NCBI GenBank assembly: GCA_037200985.1
Contig: JBBCGJ010000001.1
Coordinates: 248,001-312,000, forward strand
DNA length: 64,000 nt
DNA from: Rhizomicrobium sp.
GTDB lineage: Bacteria; Pseudomonadota; Alphaproteobacteria; Micropepsales; Micropepsaceae
Reading direction: 5' to 3'
The notes under the pieces were generated by a model, which was not told the DNA's origin, did not search any database, and was given only the letters and a program-made list of their open reading frames with translations. Made by a program: the position numbers and the translations under genes. Of this stretch, positions 1 through 9,620 are shown piece after piece. How positions within the stretch are numbered: position 1 is the first letter of the stretch; each line of letters begins with the position of its first letter.

Positions 1-411
1 CGCTGGTGCCTGCCGGCGATGACGCGCAAGGGCTTCGGCCGCATCGTGAATTTTGCCGGCGGCGGTGCCGCCTATTCCTATCCGGAATTCAGCCCCTATG
101 GGGTGTCCAAGGCGGCGGTCGTCCGCCTCACCGAGACTGTCGCCGATGAGGTGGCTGCCACCGGCGTCACGGCGAATGTGATCGCGCCGGGCGCCGTGGC
201 CACGGACATGCTGACGGAAGTAAAGCGCCGCGGCGGCGAGGTCCGGACCGTCGTCGGCATTGAGGAGCCCGTCAATCTGGTTCTGTTCCTGGCGGGACCG
301 GATGCCGGCCACATCACCGGGCGGTTCATCCACGCACGCGACAATTACCGCGACGCCACGCTCTTCGAAACCAAAGACATGCTGAAACTGCGCAGGACGG
401 AACGGCGATGA
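1..411 (+). CDS. SDR-family oxidoreductase, 5' end outside window
   Basis: This is the C-terminal part of a short-chain dehydrogenase/reductase; the frame is open from base 1. The SDR active-site signature YGVSK (Tyr and Lys, near residue 31 of the visible part) is present, followed by the PG-A-x-T-D-type segment (APGAVATDM) that contacts the nicotinamide in this family. The N-terminal Rossmann fold (TGxxxGIG) is cut off by the window edge. It overlaps the next oxidoreductase by 4 bp (ATGA), so the two are co-translated and probably act on the same sugar or polyol intermediate of the polysaccharide locus. The substrate cannot be inferred. Confidence 0.85.
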   Translation, partial: RWCLPAMTRKGFGRIVNFAGGGAAYSYPEFSPYGVSKAAVVRLTETVADEVAATGVTANVIAPGAVATDMLTEVKRRGGEVRTVVGIEEPVNLVLFLAGPDAGHITGRFIHARDNYRDATLFETKDMLKLRRTERR

Positions 412-1394
412 GAGTCGGCTTCATCGGCCTGGGCCTGATCGGCGCCAGGCGGTTCAAGATCGTGCGCGCGCTGGGGCATGAGGTCGCGTTCGCGGTCGAT
501 CCGAAGCCGCCGGCCGATCCGGCACTGGCGCTGCACGAGCACCGGGTGGTCGACCGGCTGGAGGCTCTCACGCCGGACGATCTGGCGGGCGTCAAGGCGC
601 TGTTCATCGCGGTGCCGCATGACATCGCCGCCTCCTATTGCCATTGGGCGATCGATCACGGGATGCATTTTTTCTGCGAGAAGCCGCTGGGCATTTCGCA
701 GGCGGAGGCCGAAGGTGTGCAGCAGTCCGCCGAGGCAGCCGGGCTCACGACCTGCGCGGGATTCAACTACCGCTTTCTTCCCGCGATATCGGAACTGCGC
801 AATATGCTGCGAGCGGGTCGTTTCGGCGATCTCTACCGTGCCAGGCTCCTGATGGGCCATGGCGGACGGCCGGGGATGGAGACTGAATGGAAGCTCAAGA
901 AGGCCCGTGCCGGCGGCGGCGCCCTGATCGACCCCGGTATTCATCTTCTCGACCTCGTGCGTGATCTGTTCGGCGAGCCGGGCGAGGTCTCCGGGCGGCT
1001 GCAGAAGCGCTTCTGGGAAACCGACGTCGAGGACTATTGCTTCGTTTCCATGCTGTGCGGCGGTGCCGACGTCACCGTCGAGGTGAGCCTGACGAGCTGG
1101 AAAAACGAGTTCTCGATCGAAGTGTACGGCTCCGAGGGAATGGCCGTGCTCAAGGGCAGGGGGGGCAACTACGGCGCCCAAACCCTGGAATTCACGAACC
1201 GCTGGTTCTGGCGCGACGGCGACCATCGCGCGAGCGTGGATTTCGGCCAGGCCGATCCCTCCTTCGATGCGGAGACGCAGGCCTTCCTCCAGAAGGTGGA
1301 GACCGGGCGCAGCGATACGCCGCTTTCCACCGCCGAGGACGGCGTGAAGGCCTTGCGGATCGTGTCCGCGCTTTATGCCGCGCAACCCCGATAG
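408..1394 (+). CDS. Gfo/Idh/MocA-family oxidoreductase
   Basis: The product is a 328-aa NAD(P)-dependent sugar/inositol dehydrogenase-like protein. The N-terminus has the Rossmann glycine motif (GLGLIGARR, residues 7-15). The family EKP motif follows (CEKPLG, about residue 88), whose Lys is catalytic or cofactor-binding in this family. The C-terminal half is the usual alpha/beta substrate domain with a GGGALIDPGIHLLD segment, where the His is conserved. The ATG lies within the stop region of the upstream SDR gene, so they form one operon. Likely role: oxidation or reduction of a nucleotide-sugar or free-sugar intermediate for the polymer. Substrate unknown. Confidence 0.85.
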   Translation: MRVGFIGLGLIGARRFKIVRALGHEVAFAVDPKPPADPALALHEHRVVDRLEALTPDDLAGVKALFIAVPHDIAASYCHWAIDHGMHFFCEKPLGISQAEAEGVQQSAEAAGLTTCAGFNYRFLPAISELRNMLRAGRFGDLYRARLLMGHGGRPGMETEWKLKKARAGGGALIDPGIHLLDLVRDLFGEPGEVSGRLQKRFWETDVEDYCFVSMLCGGADVTVEVSLTSWKNEFSIEVYGSEGMAVLKGRGGNYGAQTLEFTNRWFWRDGDHRASVDFGQADPSFDAETQAFLQKVETGRSDTPLSTAEDGVKALRIVSALYAAQPR

Positions 1395-1470
1395 GCCGGC
1401 ATTGCTGCGGCTTGAGGCGGCGCGGTAGGATGAGATCCATTTCGAATCCGCCGACACGGCAGGAAGCTGG

Positions 1471-2832
1471 ATGAGCGTTACCTATTCGGGTGAATTCGGG
1501 AACGCGCAGGCGAAGGGCGCGGCGATCAACGCCCGTTATATGACCCTGCTCTATTTCGTGCTTACCGGATACGCGGTTGCTGGCAAAGGCTTCGCCTATG
1601 TCGGTATCAAGCCCCTCTTCATCGGCGACGTGACGATGGTGATCGGAATCATCGTTTTTCTGCGCACAGCCAACCTGCTCGACCTGCTTCGCGACCGTCT
1701 TTTGCTATTCATCGCCCTTTACATGGCTTGGGGTGCATGGCGGACGATACCGGGCCTGCATTTCGGAATGGACGCGCTTCGCGATTCCGTCATCTGGGCA
1801 TATGGGAGTTTCGCCTTCATCGTAGCCAATGCGTTGGCTTCGCATGAAAGAGAACCGCGTCGGCTGATCGATTATTTTCAGAGGCTCGCATATATTGCCA
1901 TCTGGGCGTTTCCGGTCGTGTTCGTTTGCACGCAGTTCCTCCTGCCGGTGCTGCCGCAATGGCCCGGGACAGACGTTCCGATCATCTTCGCCCTCTTCGA
2001 CCAGGAAATGGTCCATTTCGTCGGACTTTCCGTGTTCCTGATGGGGGGTGTCATTTCGCTCTCGCCCGCTTATGTCGTGGCGATCGTCATGTTTGCCGTG
2101 GCTTGCGCCGCGGAGTTGCGAGCGGCCGCCGTGGGAGCGATGGCGGCTCTCAGCCTCACGGCCGTGCTGGCGCCGGTACGGCGGCACATCATGAAGGCGG
2201 TGCTTCTTCTGGCCGCGATCATCGCCCTGCTATGGATTACGGACGCAAAAGTCACGCTGATCAACCGTCGCGAGATTTCCGTTGACGCCTTCGTGGCCCA
2301 AGTGACTTCGATCTCGGAAGGCTTCCACTTCGATTTGCGCCATATAAGCAGAGAGGACCGTAACAGCGGTTCGATTACTTGGCGCTTGATCTTCTGGGCC
2401 TTCCTCGTCGACAAAGTATGGACGGACGCGCCGGTTAACGGGCTGGGTTTCGGCGAGACCCTGGCGCTCAAGGGCCTTCCATTCAAGGTGGAAGAAGATC
2501 GAAGCCCCCATAATGGCACCGTGACGATCCTCGCGCGGATGGGCTTCGTCGGATTGGCTCTTTGGATCGCGATGCTGGGGGTGTGGTTCCACGGGATCAT
2601 TTCCGCGCAACTGCGGGCGGTGCGCGAGCGGCGGTACATATGGGCATCGATTTTCATGGCTTTAGCCGCCTATGTGCTGGCGAGCCTTGCTTGCGCGTCG
2701 CTCGGTGTCTTTCTGGAAGGTCCCATGGGGGGTATCTGGTTTTGGTGTCTGATCGGAATGGGCGCGGCGATGCGCAGATGGTATTTGGCCTGGCCGGATT
2801 ACTGGACGGAATCGGAGGCCGAAAGCGCCTAG
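1471..2832 (+). CDS. O-antigen ligase/polymerase-like membrane protein (Wzy-type)
   Basis: The product is a 453-aa polytopic inner-membrane protein with about ten to twelve hydrophobic segments. A long hydrophilic loop sits near residues 265-330, as in the Wzy/WaaL O-antigen ligase superfamily, where this periplasmic loop carries the active region. Sequence conservation in this family is very low, so the call rests on topology, length and context: a Wzx flippase follows directly and nucleotide-sugar genes follow later. It would polymerise lipid-linked repeat units at the periplasmic face. A ligase function (transfer to another acceptor) is the main alternative. Confidence 0.7.
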   Translation: MSVTYSGEFGNAQAKGAAINARYMTLLYFVLTGYAVAGKGFAYVGIKPLFIGDVTMVIGIIVFLRTANLLDLLRDRLLLFIALYMAWGAWRTIPGLHFGMDALRDSVIWAYGSFAFIVANALASHEREPRRLIDYFQRLAYIAIWAFPVVFVCTQFLLPVLPQWPGTDVPIIFALFDQEMVHFVGLSVFLMGGVISLSPAYVVAIVMFAVACAAELRAAAVGAMAALSLTAVLAPVRRHIMKAVLLLAAIIALLWITDAKVTLINRREISVDAFVAQVTSISEGFHFDLRHISREDRNSGSITWRLIFWAFLVDKVWTDAPVNGLGFGETLALKGLPFKVEEDRSPHNGTVTILARMGFVGLALWIAMLGVWFHGIISAQLRAVRERRYIWASIFMALAAYVLASLACASLGVFLEGPMGGIWFWCLIGMGAAMRRWYLAWPDYWTESEAESA

Positions 2833-2950
2833 GCCGCGGCGCCGTTGCAACGACACTGTCGGGTGGATTTCATCTCGCCGTCGCGGACTGTGACAATGCG
2901 GGCAGTCAGGCTGGACGGATTTCCGCCCCGGCCGTACCGATCGGACGTCG

Positions 2951-4402
2951 ATGACCTCATCCAGCCGCATCCACCGCAACACGATCTGGCTTTTCGCCGG
3001 ACGCACGATCTCCGTCGGGTCGCTGTTTCTGACATACGCCATCGTCGCGCGGCGCTTGGGTCCATCCGGATTCGGTATCGTCGCTTTCGCCATGGCTCTG
3101 TCGGCCTTTTTCATCGCGCTCGTGGCGCAGGGCTTTGAGGTCTATGGCACGCGCGACGTCGCGAAGGATCTGCCGAACGCGCATCGCACGACCGGGCAAA
3201 TCCTTTCGGCCCGCATTCCGATCGCCCTGTTCAGCCTGCTGCTCTATGCGGCGATCGGTTATGGAAAAACGCGGACCTCGGGGTGGGAAGACGTTGCGGT
3301 CTTAAGTGTCTATGCGCTCACGATCTTCGGAGCCGTCATCAATCTCACTTTCGTGTACCAGGGCACGGAGAAGATGCGATTCCTGGCCATGCGCGAAGCC
3401 GGGGCTGCGCTTCTGTCGCTGTTCGGAGCCGCGCTTTTCGTCAGGTCCGCCGGCGACGTCGTCGTGACGGCCGTCGTTCTCGTCGCCGCCCAGGTCGTCA
3501 ATTGGGGCTGGCTCTTTCTGAGCTATGTCTTCGAGAACGGGCCGCCCCGCATCACGCTTCGCGGTTCCATATTGCTGCAAATCTGGCGGCAGGCGCTTCC
3601 ATTCATCGCCTCCACGTTTTTGATCTCGATCTATGCCGGCATCGACACGACCATATTGGGATTCTTCGCAGATCCGGCCACTGTCGGCCTTTACGCATCC
3701 GCCCTCAGGGTTCGCCTGTTGGTGAACACGACCATCGTCATTATTTCCGTAGCCTTTCTTCCCACGCTGGCCCGCAGCAAGGGCGATCGCGAACAAATGC
3801 AGGACGCCAGCTTCGCCTATGCCAGGACCATGAACCTCGTCGCAGTGCCTATGATTCTGTTTGTCTGGGTCTTTGCCGATGACGTCCTCACCTTCGCGTT
3901 CGGATCGGCTTTCGCCGGTGTCGCGACCATCCTTAGAATTCAGATTTTGGTCGTCTTTTTCGCTTCGCAGAATTTGCTCTACGGCAATCCGTTGCCGGTT
4001 TGGGGCAAGGAAAAGATTTATGTGACGCTGATCGGCATGGCAGCCGTCTTCAACACCGCGGGCAATTTGGTGGCGATATACTTTTTCAAGGGCGTGGGCG
4101 CCGCGGTGATCGATCTCGCAACGGAGGCTCTTCTGACCGCTTGTTACATCGTGCAATGCCGCAAGCTCGGCCTGCGAATGAATGCCGCGCCGCTTGGCCT
4201 TGCATTGGGCGGCGGCCTGGTCGCCGTGATCGCCGCACGACTGGCGGTCTTGCACCTGCCTTTCATGGCGTTATCCTTCACGCGCCTCGCGGTCGGAGGT
4301 TTGCTGGCTTGCGCCCTCTATTTGGCCGTGGCGCAGGGCATCGGGTTGCTCGATCTTCGTCAGGTCGGGGCCGTCGTGCGAAACCGCGCCAAAGAGAGGT
4401 AG
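2951..4402 (+). CDS. Wzx-type polysaccharide flippase
   Basis: The product is a 483-aa MATE/MOP-superfamily membrane protein with roughly fourteen hydrophobic segments, the normal size for Wzx/RfbX flippases. The N-terminus carries the typical flippase start (R-x-IHRN-TIW..GRTI) and an ARRLGPSGFG segment in the first cytoplasmic loop, a well-conserved feature of polysaccharide flippases. It would move undecaprenyl-linked repeat units across the inner membrane for the polymerase encoded just upstream. A 118-bp spacer separates it from that polymerase gene, and only 5 bp separate it from the secreted beta-helix gene downstream. Confidence 0.85.
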   Translation: MTSSSRIHRNTIWLFAGRTISVGSLFLTYAIVARRLGPSGFGIVAFAMALSAFFIALVAQGFEVYGTRDVAKDLPNAHRTTGQILSARIPIALFSLLLYAAIGYGKTRTSGWEDVAVLSVYALTIFGAVINLTFVYQGTEKMRFLAMREAGAALLSLFGAALFVRSAGDVVVTAVVLVAAQVVNWGWLFLSYVFENGPPRITLRGSILLQIWRQALPFIASTFLISIYAGIDTTILGFFADPATVGLYASALRVRLLVNTTIVIISVAFLPTLARSKGDREQMQDASFAYARTMNLVAVPMILFVWVFADDVLTFAFGSAFAGVATILRIQILVVFFASQNLLYGNPLPVWGKEKIYVTLIGMAAVFNTAGNLVAIYFFKGVGAAVIDLATEALLTACYIVQCRKLGLRMNAAPLGLALGGGLVAVIAARLAVLHLPFMALSFTRLAVGGLLACALYLAVAQGIGLLDLRQVGAVVRNRAKER

Positions 4403-4407
4403 CAGGA

Positions 4408-5991
4408 ATGTCATTGCACCGAGCCCGCGCGAAGGCCGTAAAATATTACGGGACGAAGCCGAGCATGTTGCTCATGCTGTTGGCGCAGTTCGGCCTGATG
4501 CTTTTGCCTGCCTTACCGGCGTCCGCTGCTCCACCGTCTTCGTCGTATCTGCAATTATCCGATATTTCCAGCCTGCGATCGCCGGGCGTGGCTGCCGGCC
4601 CCGTCCAATTTGCCCATGTGGCATCCTACATGCCGGGCCGAGGCGTCGGCGGCGGAGACTTTCGCTTCGATCCTGCGTCAACCGCCCCACCGGATCGGTG
4701 CAATGTCTTCGCGCCGTCGGCCGGACCGGGGCGCTGGACCAGAGAGCAGGTCCAGCGGGGCGTCCAGCCGATCGAGAATTGTGGTGCCGACCCAACCGGG
4801 GAAGAGGACAGCAGCGTCGGCATTGCGGCAGCCGACACCGTTGCCGCCGCCGAATCGGGCGGCGTATATGGCGGGGCGGTCACGGCCGGAAGGGGAAGGT
4901 TCCGGCTGGACAGAGCCATATGTCTGCACAACAACGTCACGCTATCCGGCGTCTCGATGACGGCGACGCAAATCTTCGGCGGCCCGTCGCTCAACGCCGT
5001 CGACATGATCTCCAATTGCGCCGCCGGCCAGGAATTCTTCGCCCTGCGCGACATCGACATCGTCGGTGGCGGCAGCGTGTCGGACGCGCTCGTGCGGATG
5101 AATTCGGTGTTCGCAAACAGCAGTCTGCAGAACGTTCTTATCTATGCGTCGCCGGCCGTGGGCCTGCGAATCCACAACGCCAATGGCGGCGTTTCCGAAG
5201 GGATGGGGCCGATACTGTTCACGAACGTTTGGGTGAACCGCAGCGCCAGAGAGAACGTTCTGATCGACGAGGACCGCTCGCCGCGCAGTTCGGCCGCAAG
5301 TTTGAACTTCTTCCACTTGACGGCTGAGAACCAGGGCCTCGGCTATGCGAATATCGCGATCCGCGGGCAGCGCGATCTCGCGACTGTCGCCTTCTTCGGC
5401 CTGCACGAGGAGATGCAGGGTTGCGGTCCCAGGAATGCCATCGGAATCGATGTGGATGGCGTCTCCGGCCTGACCATCGAGGCGTGGGAATTCAGCAGCA
5501 CCTGCGCGGATACAATCGGAATCCAGATCGAGGACAATCCGAACAATCAGCGCATCGCCATCCACAACGCAAAGAACTGGAACGGCGTCAAGGCATTCAT
5601 AAGCGATCGACAGAATGGCTTTTCGACATACAGGAACATCGATTATCAGACGCCCGACCTGGGGGTCCTCGATCGCGGTCCCTTCAATTTGATCTTCGAC
5701 AGCGCAGTAGTTTTCGATGGCGCGCAGGGAAGCTATGGAATTCTCGCGGTTCTCGATTCGAAGCCGATGGTACTGGCGAACCCAACGAACGTCTTGCCCG
5801 GTCAGAAGATTTACTTCGAGATCGTGAACGCTTCGAACGGATCGATCGGCGCAGTGACGTTTGGAACGCACTTTCTTTATGGCACCGGCTCGATTGTCTG
5901 GCCGCCCCGCGGTATGCGCACCGTCTTGACATTTTTCGATCGCGACAGGACAGGAAATCTGGTGTTCCTCGGGCAGAGCCCGGCATCCTGA
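4408..5991 (+). CDS. Secreted beta-helix/pectate-lyase-like protein
   Basis: The product is a 527-aa protein. The chosen ATG follows the flippase stop by 5 bp and is preceded by an AGCAGGA ribosome site. It gives a signal peptide (hydrophobic core at about residues 20-38, cleavage after ASA). The body is a regular series of short beta-rich turns with many Asn, Gly and Ile residues (for example DIDIVGGGS, NGGVSEG, IEDNPNNQR), as expected of a right-handed parallel beta-helix. Proteins of this kind in capsule loci are often polysaccharide lyases, epimerases or acceptor-binding proteins. No catalytic residues can be assigned here. It is probably periplasmic or secreted and tied to polymer maturation. 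Confidence 0.7.
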   Translation: MSLHRARAKAVKYYGTKPSMLLMLLAQFGLMLLPALPASAAPPSSSYLQLSDISSLRSPGVAAGPVQFAHVASYMPGRGVGGGDFRFDPASTAPPDRCNVFAPSAGPGRWTREQVQRGVQPIENCGADPTGEEDSSVGIAAADTVAAAESGGVYGGAVTAGRGRFRLDRAICLHNNVTLSGVSMTATQIFGGPSLNAVDMISNCAAGQEFFALRDIDIVGGGSVSDALVRMNSVFANSSLQNVLIYASPAVGLRIHNANGGVSEGMGPILFTNVWVNRSARENVLIDEDRSPRSSAASLNFFHLTAENQGLGYANIAIRGQRDLATVAFFGLHEEMQGCGPRNAIGIDVDGVSGLTIEAWEFSSTCADTIGIQIEDNPNNQRIAIHNAKNWNGVKAFISDRQNGFSTYRNIDYQTPDLGVLDRGPFNLIFDSAVVFDGAQGSYGILAVLDSKPMVLANPTNVLPGQKIYFEIVNASNGSIGAVTFGTHFLYGTGSIVWPPRGMRTVLTFFDRDRTGNLVFLGQSPAS

Positions 5992-6038
5992 GATCGCGGA
6001 GCGGGCCGCGTTCTGCCGAAGATGCGATCGACGGGCCG

Positions 6039-6752
6039 TCATTGCGCCGACAGGGGCGGTCGCAGGATTTCGATCTCCAAGGCTTCCATGCCGGGATGAA
6101 CGTGCTGGATGGACCGCCACACCCAGCCCGTCGACCGGCTGACCCAATAGGTGTTGGCGTAAGACCAGCCGATGGCGTCGCTCCTGCACGTCTCGTCGAC
6201 CCGAACGGTGTCGAGCGGCGCGCCGAGAATGGAAATCGTCTCGCGCTGTCCCGGCGTGTCCGTGCAATCGATCCGGACCGAATACTGCCCCATGTCCGCC
6301 AGATCCGCATGCCAGGCGAATGTTCGCGGCACGAGCCAGGAGTCCTGGTGATCTGCCGTCGTGTAGGCCGTCAGATTCCTCGGAAGGCCGGCGGTCGCCA
6401 CAATGCGGCCGCGGCGCGTGCTGATGGCAACTCTCGACGACGTGGTCCAGAGCTGCTCGCCGTCGGTGTCGGTGGCAAGCACGAGCATTTGTTCGGGGTC
6501 GTCGCCGATGCGCACACCCATGGTCGCGTAGGGAATGTCCGCCACCGTGCTTAGCGGCAGGTGCGAATGGTCTTCCCAGGAGCTGCGGGCCAGTTCGAAC
6601 AGCCTCGACCAATCCCCCGCGCCTTCGGAACTGCACGCGCCCAGCAACGCGCAGACGGCGATCGCCGCGCCGGGAAACGCGCGCCGGTGCGACCGCCGAC
6701 CGGATGCTTTACGGAGCGATGACGTCGTCGGACTGGCCAAGGATTTCTCCAT
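6039..6752 (-). CDS. YjbF/GfcB-family outer-membrane lipoprotein
   Basis: The product is a lipoprotein of about 237 aa with a hydrophobic signal ending in LLGAC, a clear lipobox. The mature region matches the layout of the YjbF/GfcB group-4 capsule lipoproteins: a WSRLFELARSS start and beta-rich repeats with paired Trp. It overlaps the end of the yjbH-like gene by 44 bp, so the two are translationally linked, as gfcB/gfcD (yjbF/yjbH) are in enterobacteria. The start is uncertain. ATG at 6752 is listed, but TTG at 6740 has a better GGAG Shine-Dalgarno 6 nt upstream, and ATG at 6794 is also open. Probable role: surface assembly of exopolysaccharide. Confidence 0.75.
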   Translation of the reverse strand: MEKSLASPTTSSLRKASGRRSHRRAFPGAAIAVCALLGACSSEGAGDWSRLFELARSSWEDHSHLPLSTVADIPYATMGVRIGDDPEQMLVLATDTDGEQLWTTSSRVAISTRRGRIVATAGLPRNLTAYTTADHQDSWLVPRTFAWHADLADMGQYSVRIDCTDTPGQRETISILGAPLDTVRVDETCRSDAIGWSYANTYWVSRSTGWVWRSIQHVHPGMEALEIEILRPPLSAQ

Positions 6753-9309
6753 AACTGGTCGCGAGCGTCTCATCGTAGAGCGAATCGTCTCCATCGAGCC
6801 GCTGGCCGCCGTCGCGGGTGAGCGACCGTAGCGTCAGATTGTAGGCGGACTGGCTATAGAATGGCAGCGCCCATTCGAAGGGTATCTTCAAGATGAGGCC
6901 CTTGTCGAAACTTCCCTCTCCGAATTTGGAGAACGGCACGTTGGTGAAGGTCGCGAAGGCCCCGATCTCGACCCCGGTGTCGAACCGGCGCGTCACCTCG
7001 AACGTCGCGCCGTAGTCTCCGGCGAGGTAGCGGCCCATATGCACGTTGAAGTTCAGATCGTGCCACGGCGATTGGTAGTACACATTCACGCTGCCGGTAA
7101 CCACATGATAGTCGTCCAGGCCGTAGAGGCGATCGAAATTGCGTTTCCAGACCTGATAGATGTCCGCACCGATGGAGAAACGCTCGCCGTCGGGCCGCCA
7201 CAGCATCTGCAGACCCGCGCCCGCGAACATGCTCTCGAGATAGCCCACCCGCGCCTCGAAGTAGATGTCTCTGGCGAGACGCCGATGATAGTCGGCCTCG
7301 AGCTGCGCGATTCCGTTGATGCCGTGGCGATAGTACTGGACGATGTCGGTGCGGACATGCGGCAGCTGGCTGTCGGCAGGCGTCGTGAGATCGAAATTGT
7401 TGTAGACGTTGGCTTCGATGCTGCTCTGGAGCGTGATGGTCGGCGTCACGTCCAACGCCACGTTGAGCGCGGCAAAGACCTGAACCTCGAGCGGTCGGTT
7501 GGGATTGAATACGCTCTGACGCAGGCCCGGGCCGATCGCCCAATGAAGTCTGGGGTAGGTATCCTGCTGGCCGAGCGCCAGGATCGGGTTGGCGAGCGGC
7601 GGCGCCTGGAGACTGAGCGCGTGGCCGAGCTCGACGGAGGAGCCGTAGGTCGCGATCGCCCGCTCGAGGCTCGAGCGTGCGATCTGGAAGTCGCGTTCCG
7701 CCTCTCCGCGCTTGACCGAGACGATGTGAAACACTTCCACGTTTGGCGGAGCGTCCGCCATCAATACGCGCGCCATCCGGCCGACCGCCTCGTCCTCGAC
7801 CCGATAGGTGTCGTTCGAGAAATACAGCCAGACCACCGAGCGCTCGACCGAAAGCGCTTCGACCCTGATCGCCTGGAGCGCCACATGCTCGCGGATCGCT
7901 CTCTCGGACTGGCCCGCGCCCGATGGCAAGGGACCGTCGTCGTCGATATCGCCGTCGGCGCGCTGCAATGTTCTGGCAAGCCGGCGGTAATCATGCGCGA
8001 CCGCGCAGATGGTTACGTCGGCGCCGCCGTTGCCGAGATTCGTGACCGCCACGGAAGAGACCGGAACCTGGAAGTTCGCCGCGATCAGCGAATAGCGCTC
8101 GCACTGGCCGCCGAACGACCGGCTGTCGCGCGAGTCCACCATGAGGGTCTTTCCGACGACTTCAACGTCGTGAACCGATCGGTTTTCGCTGATGATGGCG
8201 CTCGTCAGCGCGGCGTCGTCGCGGTCGGCTGTCGCCGGAAGCTTCACCCAGGGAGCGCCCGCCGCGACGCCGGCGGGCTGCCGTGTCCGAGCCAGAAGCA
8301 CGTCGAGGGCGCGGGCCTGATCCATGTCGGAGCGTATCGCCGGCGCGGGTACCTGCGGGCCGACTCTGAAGGGCGAAGCCGGTATCGCCGGATCCATGCT
8401 CAGGTTGACCGTCACGCCATAGGTCGTCCCGTAGAACCACCCGGCGGAAATCGTCGAAACGTCGAAGAGGTGATAGGCAAAGCCCACATTGACCGGGCTG
8501 GTCGCGTTCACGACGGTTTTGTGTTCGAGGGCGTAATTGTCGGAACTGTATTCGAGCAGGAAGTCCAGGTCGTCGATCGGCGTTTTCCAGACCACGCCGC
8601 CGAACAAGCCGACCTTCGGGCCGTGGAAGAATTGACCGAAGGCGACGGTGCCAGTGAGTGTGTTCAGGTTTTGTCGGACATTGAAGGATGGAAAGATGGC
8701 GCCGAACGGATTGTTGAACGCGGCGCGCCCGGCAAAACGCCCCCAGCCGGCGCCCAGCGTGAATTCGAGATCGTTGAAATGCTTGGAGGCGACGAGGTAC
8801 TCGCCGCTGTAGATGCCCGTTCCCAACGCATCGCGGAAGCCGAGCGAAAGTTCGGGCAAGGACTCGGTCTCGCGCGAAAGCCTGACCTTGAAGCCGAAGC
8901 TTCGATCGTAATAGGCCGATGTCGAGCCGGGGAGCTTGCCCGCACGGCTGTAGCGGAAGGACACGTCCAGCCACGGCAATACCTGAAAATCGCCGTTGAA
9001 GTGTTGGATTCCGTTTCCGACCGCCGACAGCGTCAAAGACAGCTTGCCGTCATCGTCCATGAAGGCGCTCGGCATGTCCAATATGCCGACTTCGCCGAAC
9101 GTGGTGCGCGTTGTAAAATCCCGCGACTCCGCCGCAGCGGACGCGCAATACAGGCAGTTTGCCGATAATCCCGCGGCGATGGCGATGGTCAGCCCGATCG
9201 CGCCGCGTCCTCTGGCGGGCCGGCGACGCCTCTGCCTTCGACGCGATTTCGATGGTTGCCGGCGGAGCGGATGTCCGATCGGCGCGCGCGCTCCCTTGGA
9301 TCCAGTCAC
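6709..9309 (-). CDS. YjbH/GfcD-family outer-membrane exopolysaccharide protein
   Basis: The product is about 866 aa and resembles YjbH/GfcD. After the signal peptide it has the family opening segment (TRTTFGEVGILDMPSAF), then long amphipathic beta-strand stretches with aromatic ends, consistent with large barrel domains separated by a periplasmic module near residues 390-560. The listed start is GTG 9309, which has GGAGGAG 11 nt upstream. ATG 9336 and ATG 9438 are open but lack a ribosome site. It is divergent from the Wza-like gene (311 bp between the starts), and the downstream yjbF-like gene overlaps its end. Known family role: group-4 capsule/Yjb polysaccharide export; the mechanism is not established. 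Confidence 0.8.
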   Translation of the reverse strand: MTGSKGARAPIGHPLRRQPSKSRRRQRRRRPARGRGAIGLTIAIAAGLSANCLYCASAAAESRDFTTRTTFGEVGILDMPSAFMDDDGKLSLTLSAVGNGIQHFNGDFQVLPWLDVSFRYSRAGKLPGSTSAYYDRSFGFKVRLSRETESLPELSLGFRDALGTGIYSGEYLVASKHFNDLEFTLGAGWGRFAGRAAFNNPFGAIFPSFNVRQNLNTLTGTVAFGQFFHGPKVGLFGGVVWKTPIDDLDFLLEYSSDNYALEHKTVVNATSPVNVGFAYHLFDVSTISAGWFYGTTYGVTVNLSMDPAIPASPFRVGPQVPAPAIRSDMDQARALDVLLARTRQPAGVAAGAPWVKLPATADRDDAALTSAIISENRSVHDVEVVGKTLMVDSRDSRSFGGQCERYSLIAANFQVPVSSVAVTNLGNGGADVTICAVAHDYRRLARTLQRADGDIDDDGPLPSGAGQSERAIREHVALQAIRVEALSVERSVVWLYFSNDTYRVEDEAVGRMARVLMADAPPNVEVFHIVSVKRGEAERDFQIARSSLERAIATYGSSVELGHALSLQAPPLANPILALGQQDTYPRLHWAIGPGLRQSVFNPNRPLEVQVFAALNVALDVTPTITLQSSIEANVYNNFDLTTPADSQLPHVRTDIVQYYRHGINGIAQLEADYHRRLARDIYFEARVGYLESMFAGAGLQMLWRPDGERFSIGADIYQVWKRNFDRLYGLDDYHVVTGSVNVYYQSPWHDLNFNVHMGRYLAGDYGATFEVTRRFDTGVEIGAFATFTNVPFSKFGEGSFDKGLILKIPFEWALPFYSQSAYNLTLRSLTRDGGQRLDGDDSLYDETLATSYGEILGQSDDVIAP

Positions 9310-9620
9310 GTCTGGGATCGCTCCTCCGGAGGGCATCTTGGCGTGAGCAATCGTTGCACGCGAATCGCTAGTCCCAGGTTCAAATGACAACAGGCGGCCG
9401 CCGATGAGCCTAGTCAGGGATCGTCGACAGCGCCACATTGCGCGCAGTTGGTACTATGAATTCGAAAAAAAAGGCGACGGCAAACTTGATGCGATCCGGC
9501 TGCAAGCTACCATATCGGCTTGACAATTTGCTTGCGAATGGGCCCGCTCGTCAGTATGACTCACGCGCGCAATTGCAATAAGCTCGGCACTGGGGCGGGC
9601 ACGTCGCGGGCTGTAGCTGC

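Noticed and set aside
345..1457. Long open frame on the minus strand opposite the Gfo/Idh gene
   Set aside because: It is antisense to a gene with clear family motifs, has no family character of its own, and its residue bias (Arg, His, Gly) is typical of a GC-rich shadow frame.
7039..9168. 709-codon plus-strand open frame opposite the yjbH-like gene
   Set aside because: The opposite strand has signal peptide and YjbH features; this frame has none.
9520..9525. TTGACA upstream of the Wza-type gene as a -35 element
   Set aside because: No acceptable -10 element lies 16-18 bp downstream; the region there is GC-rich.
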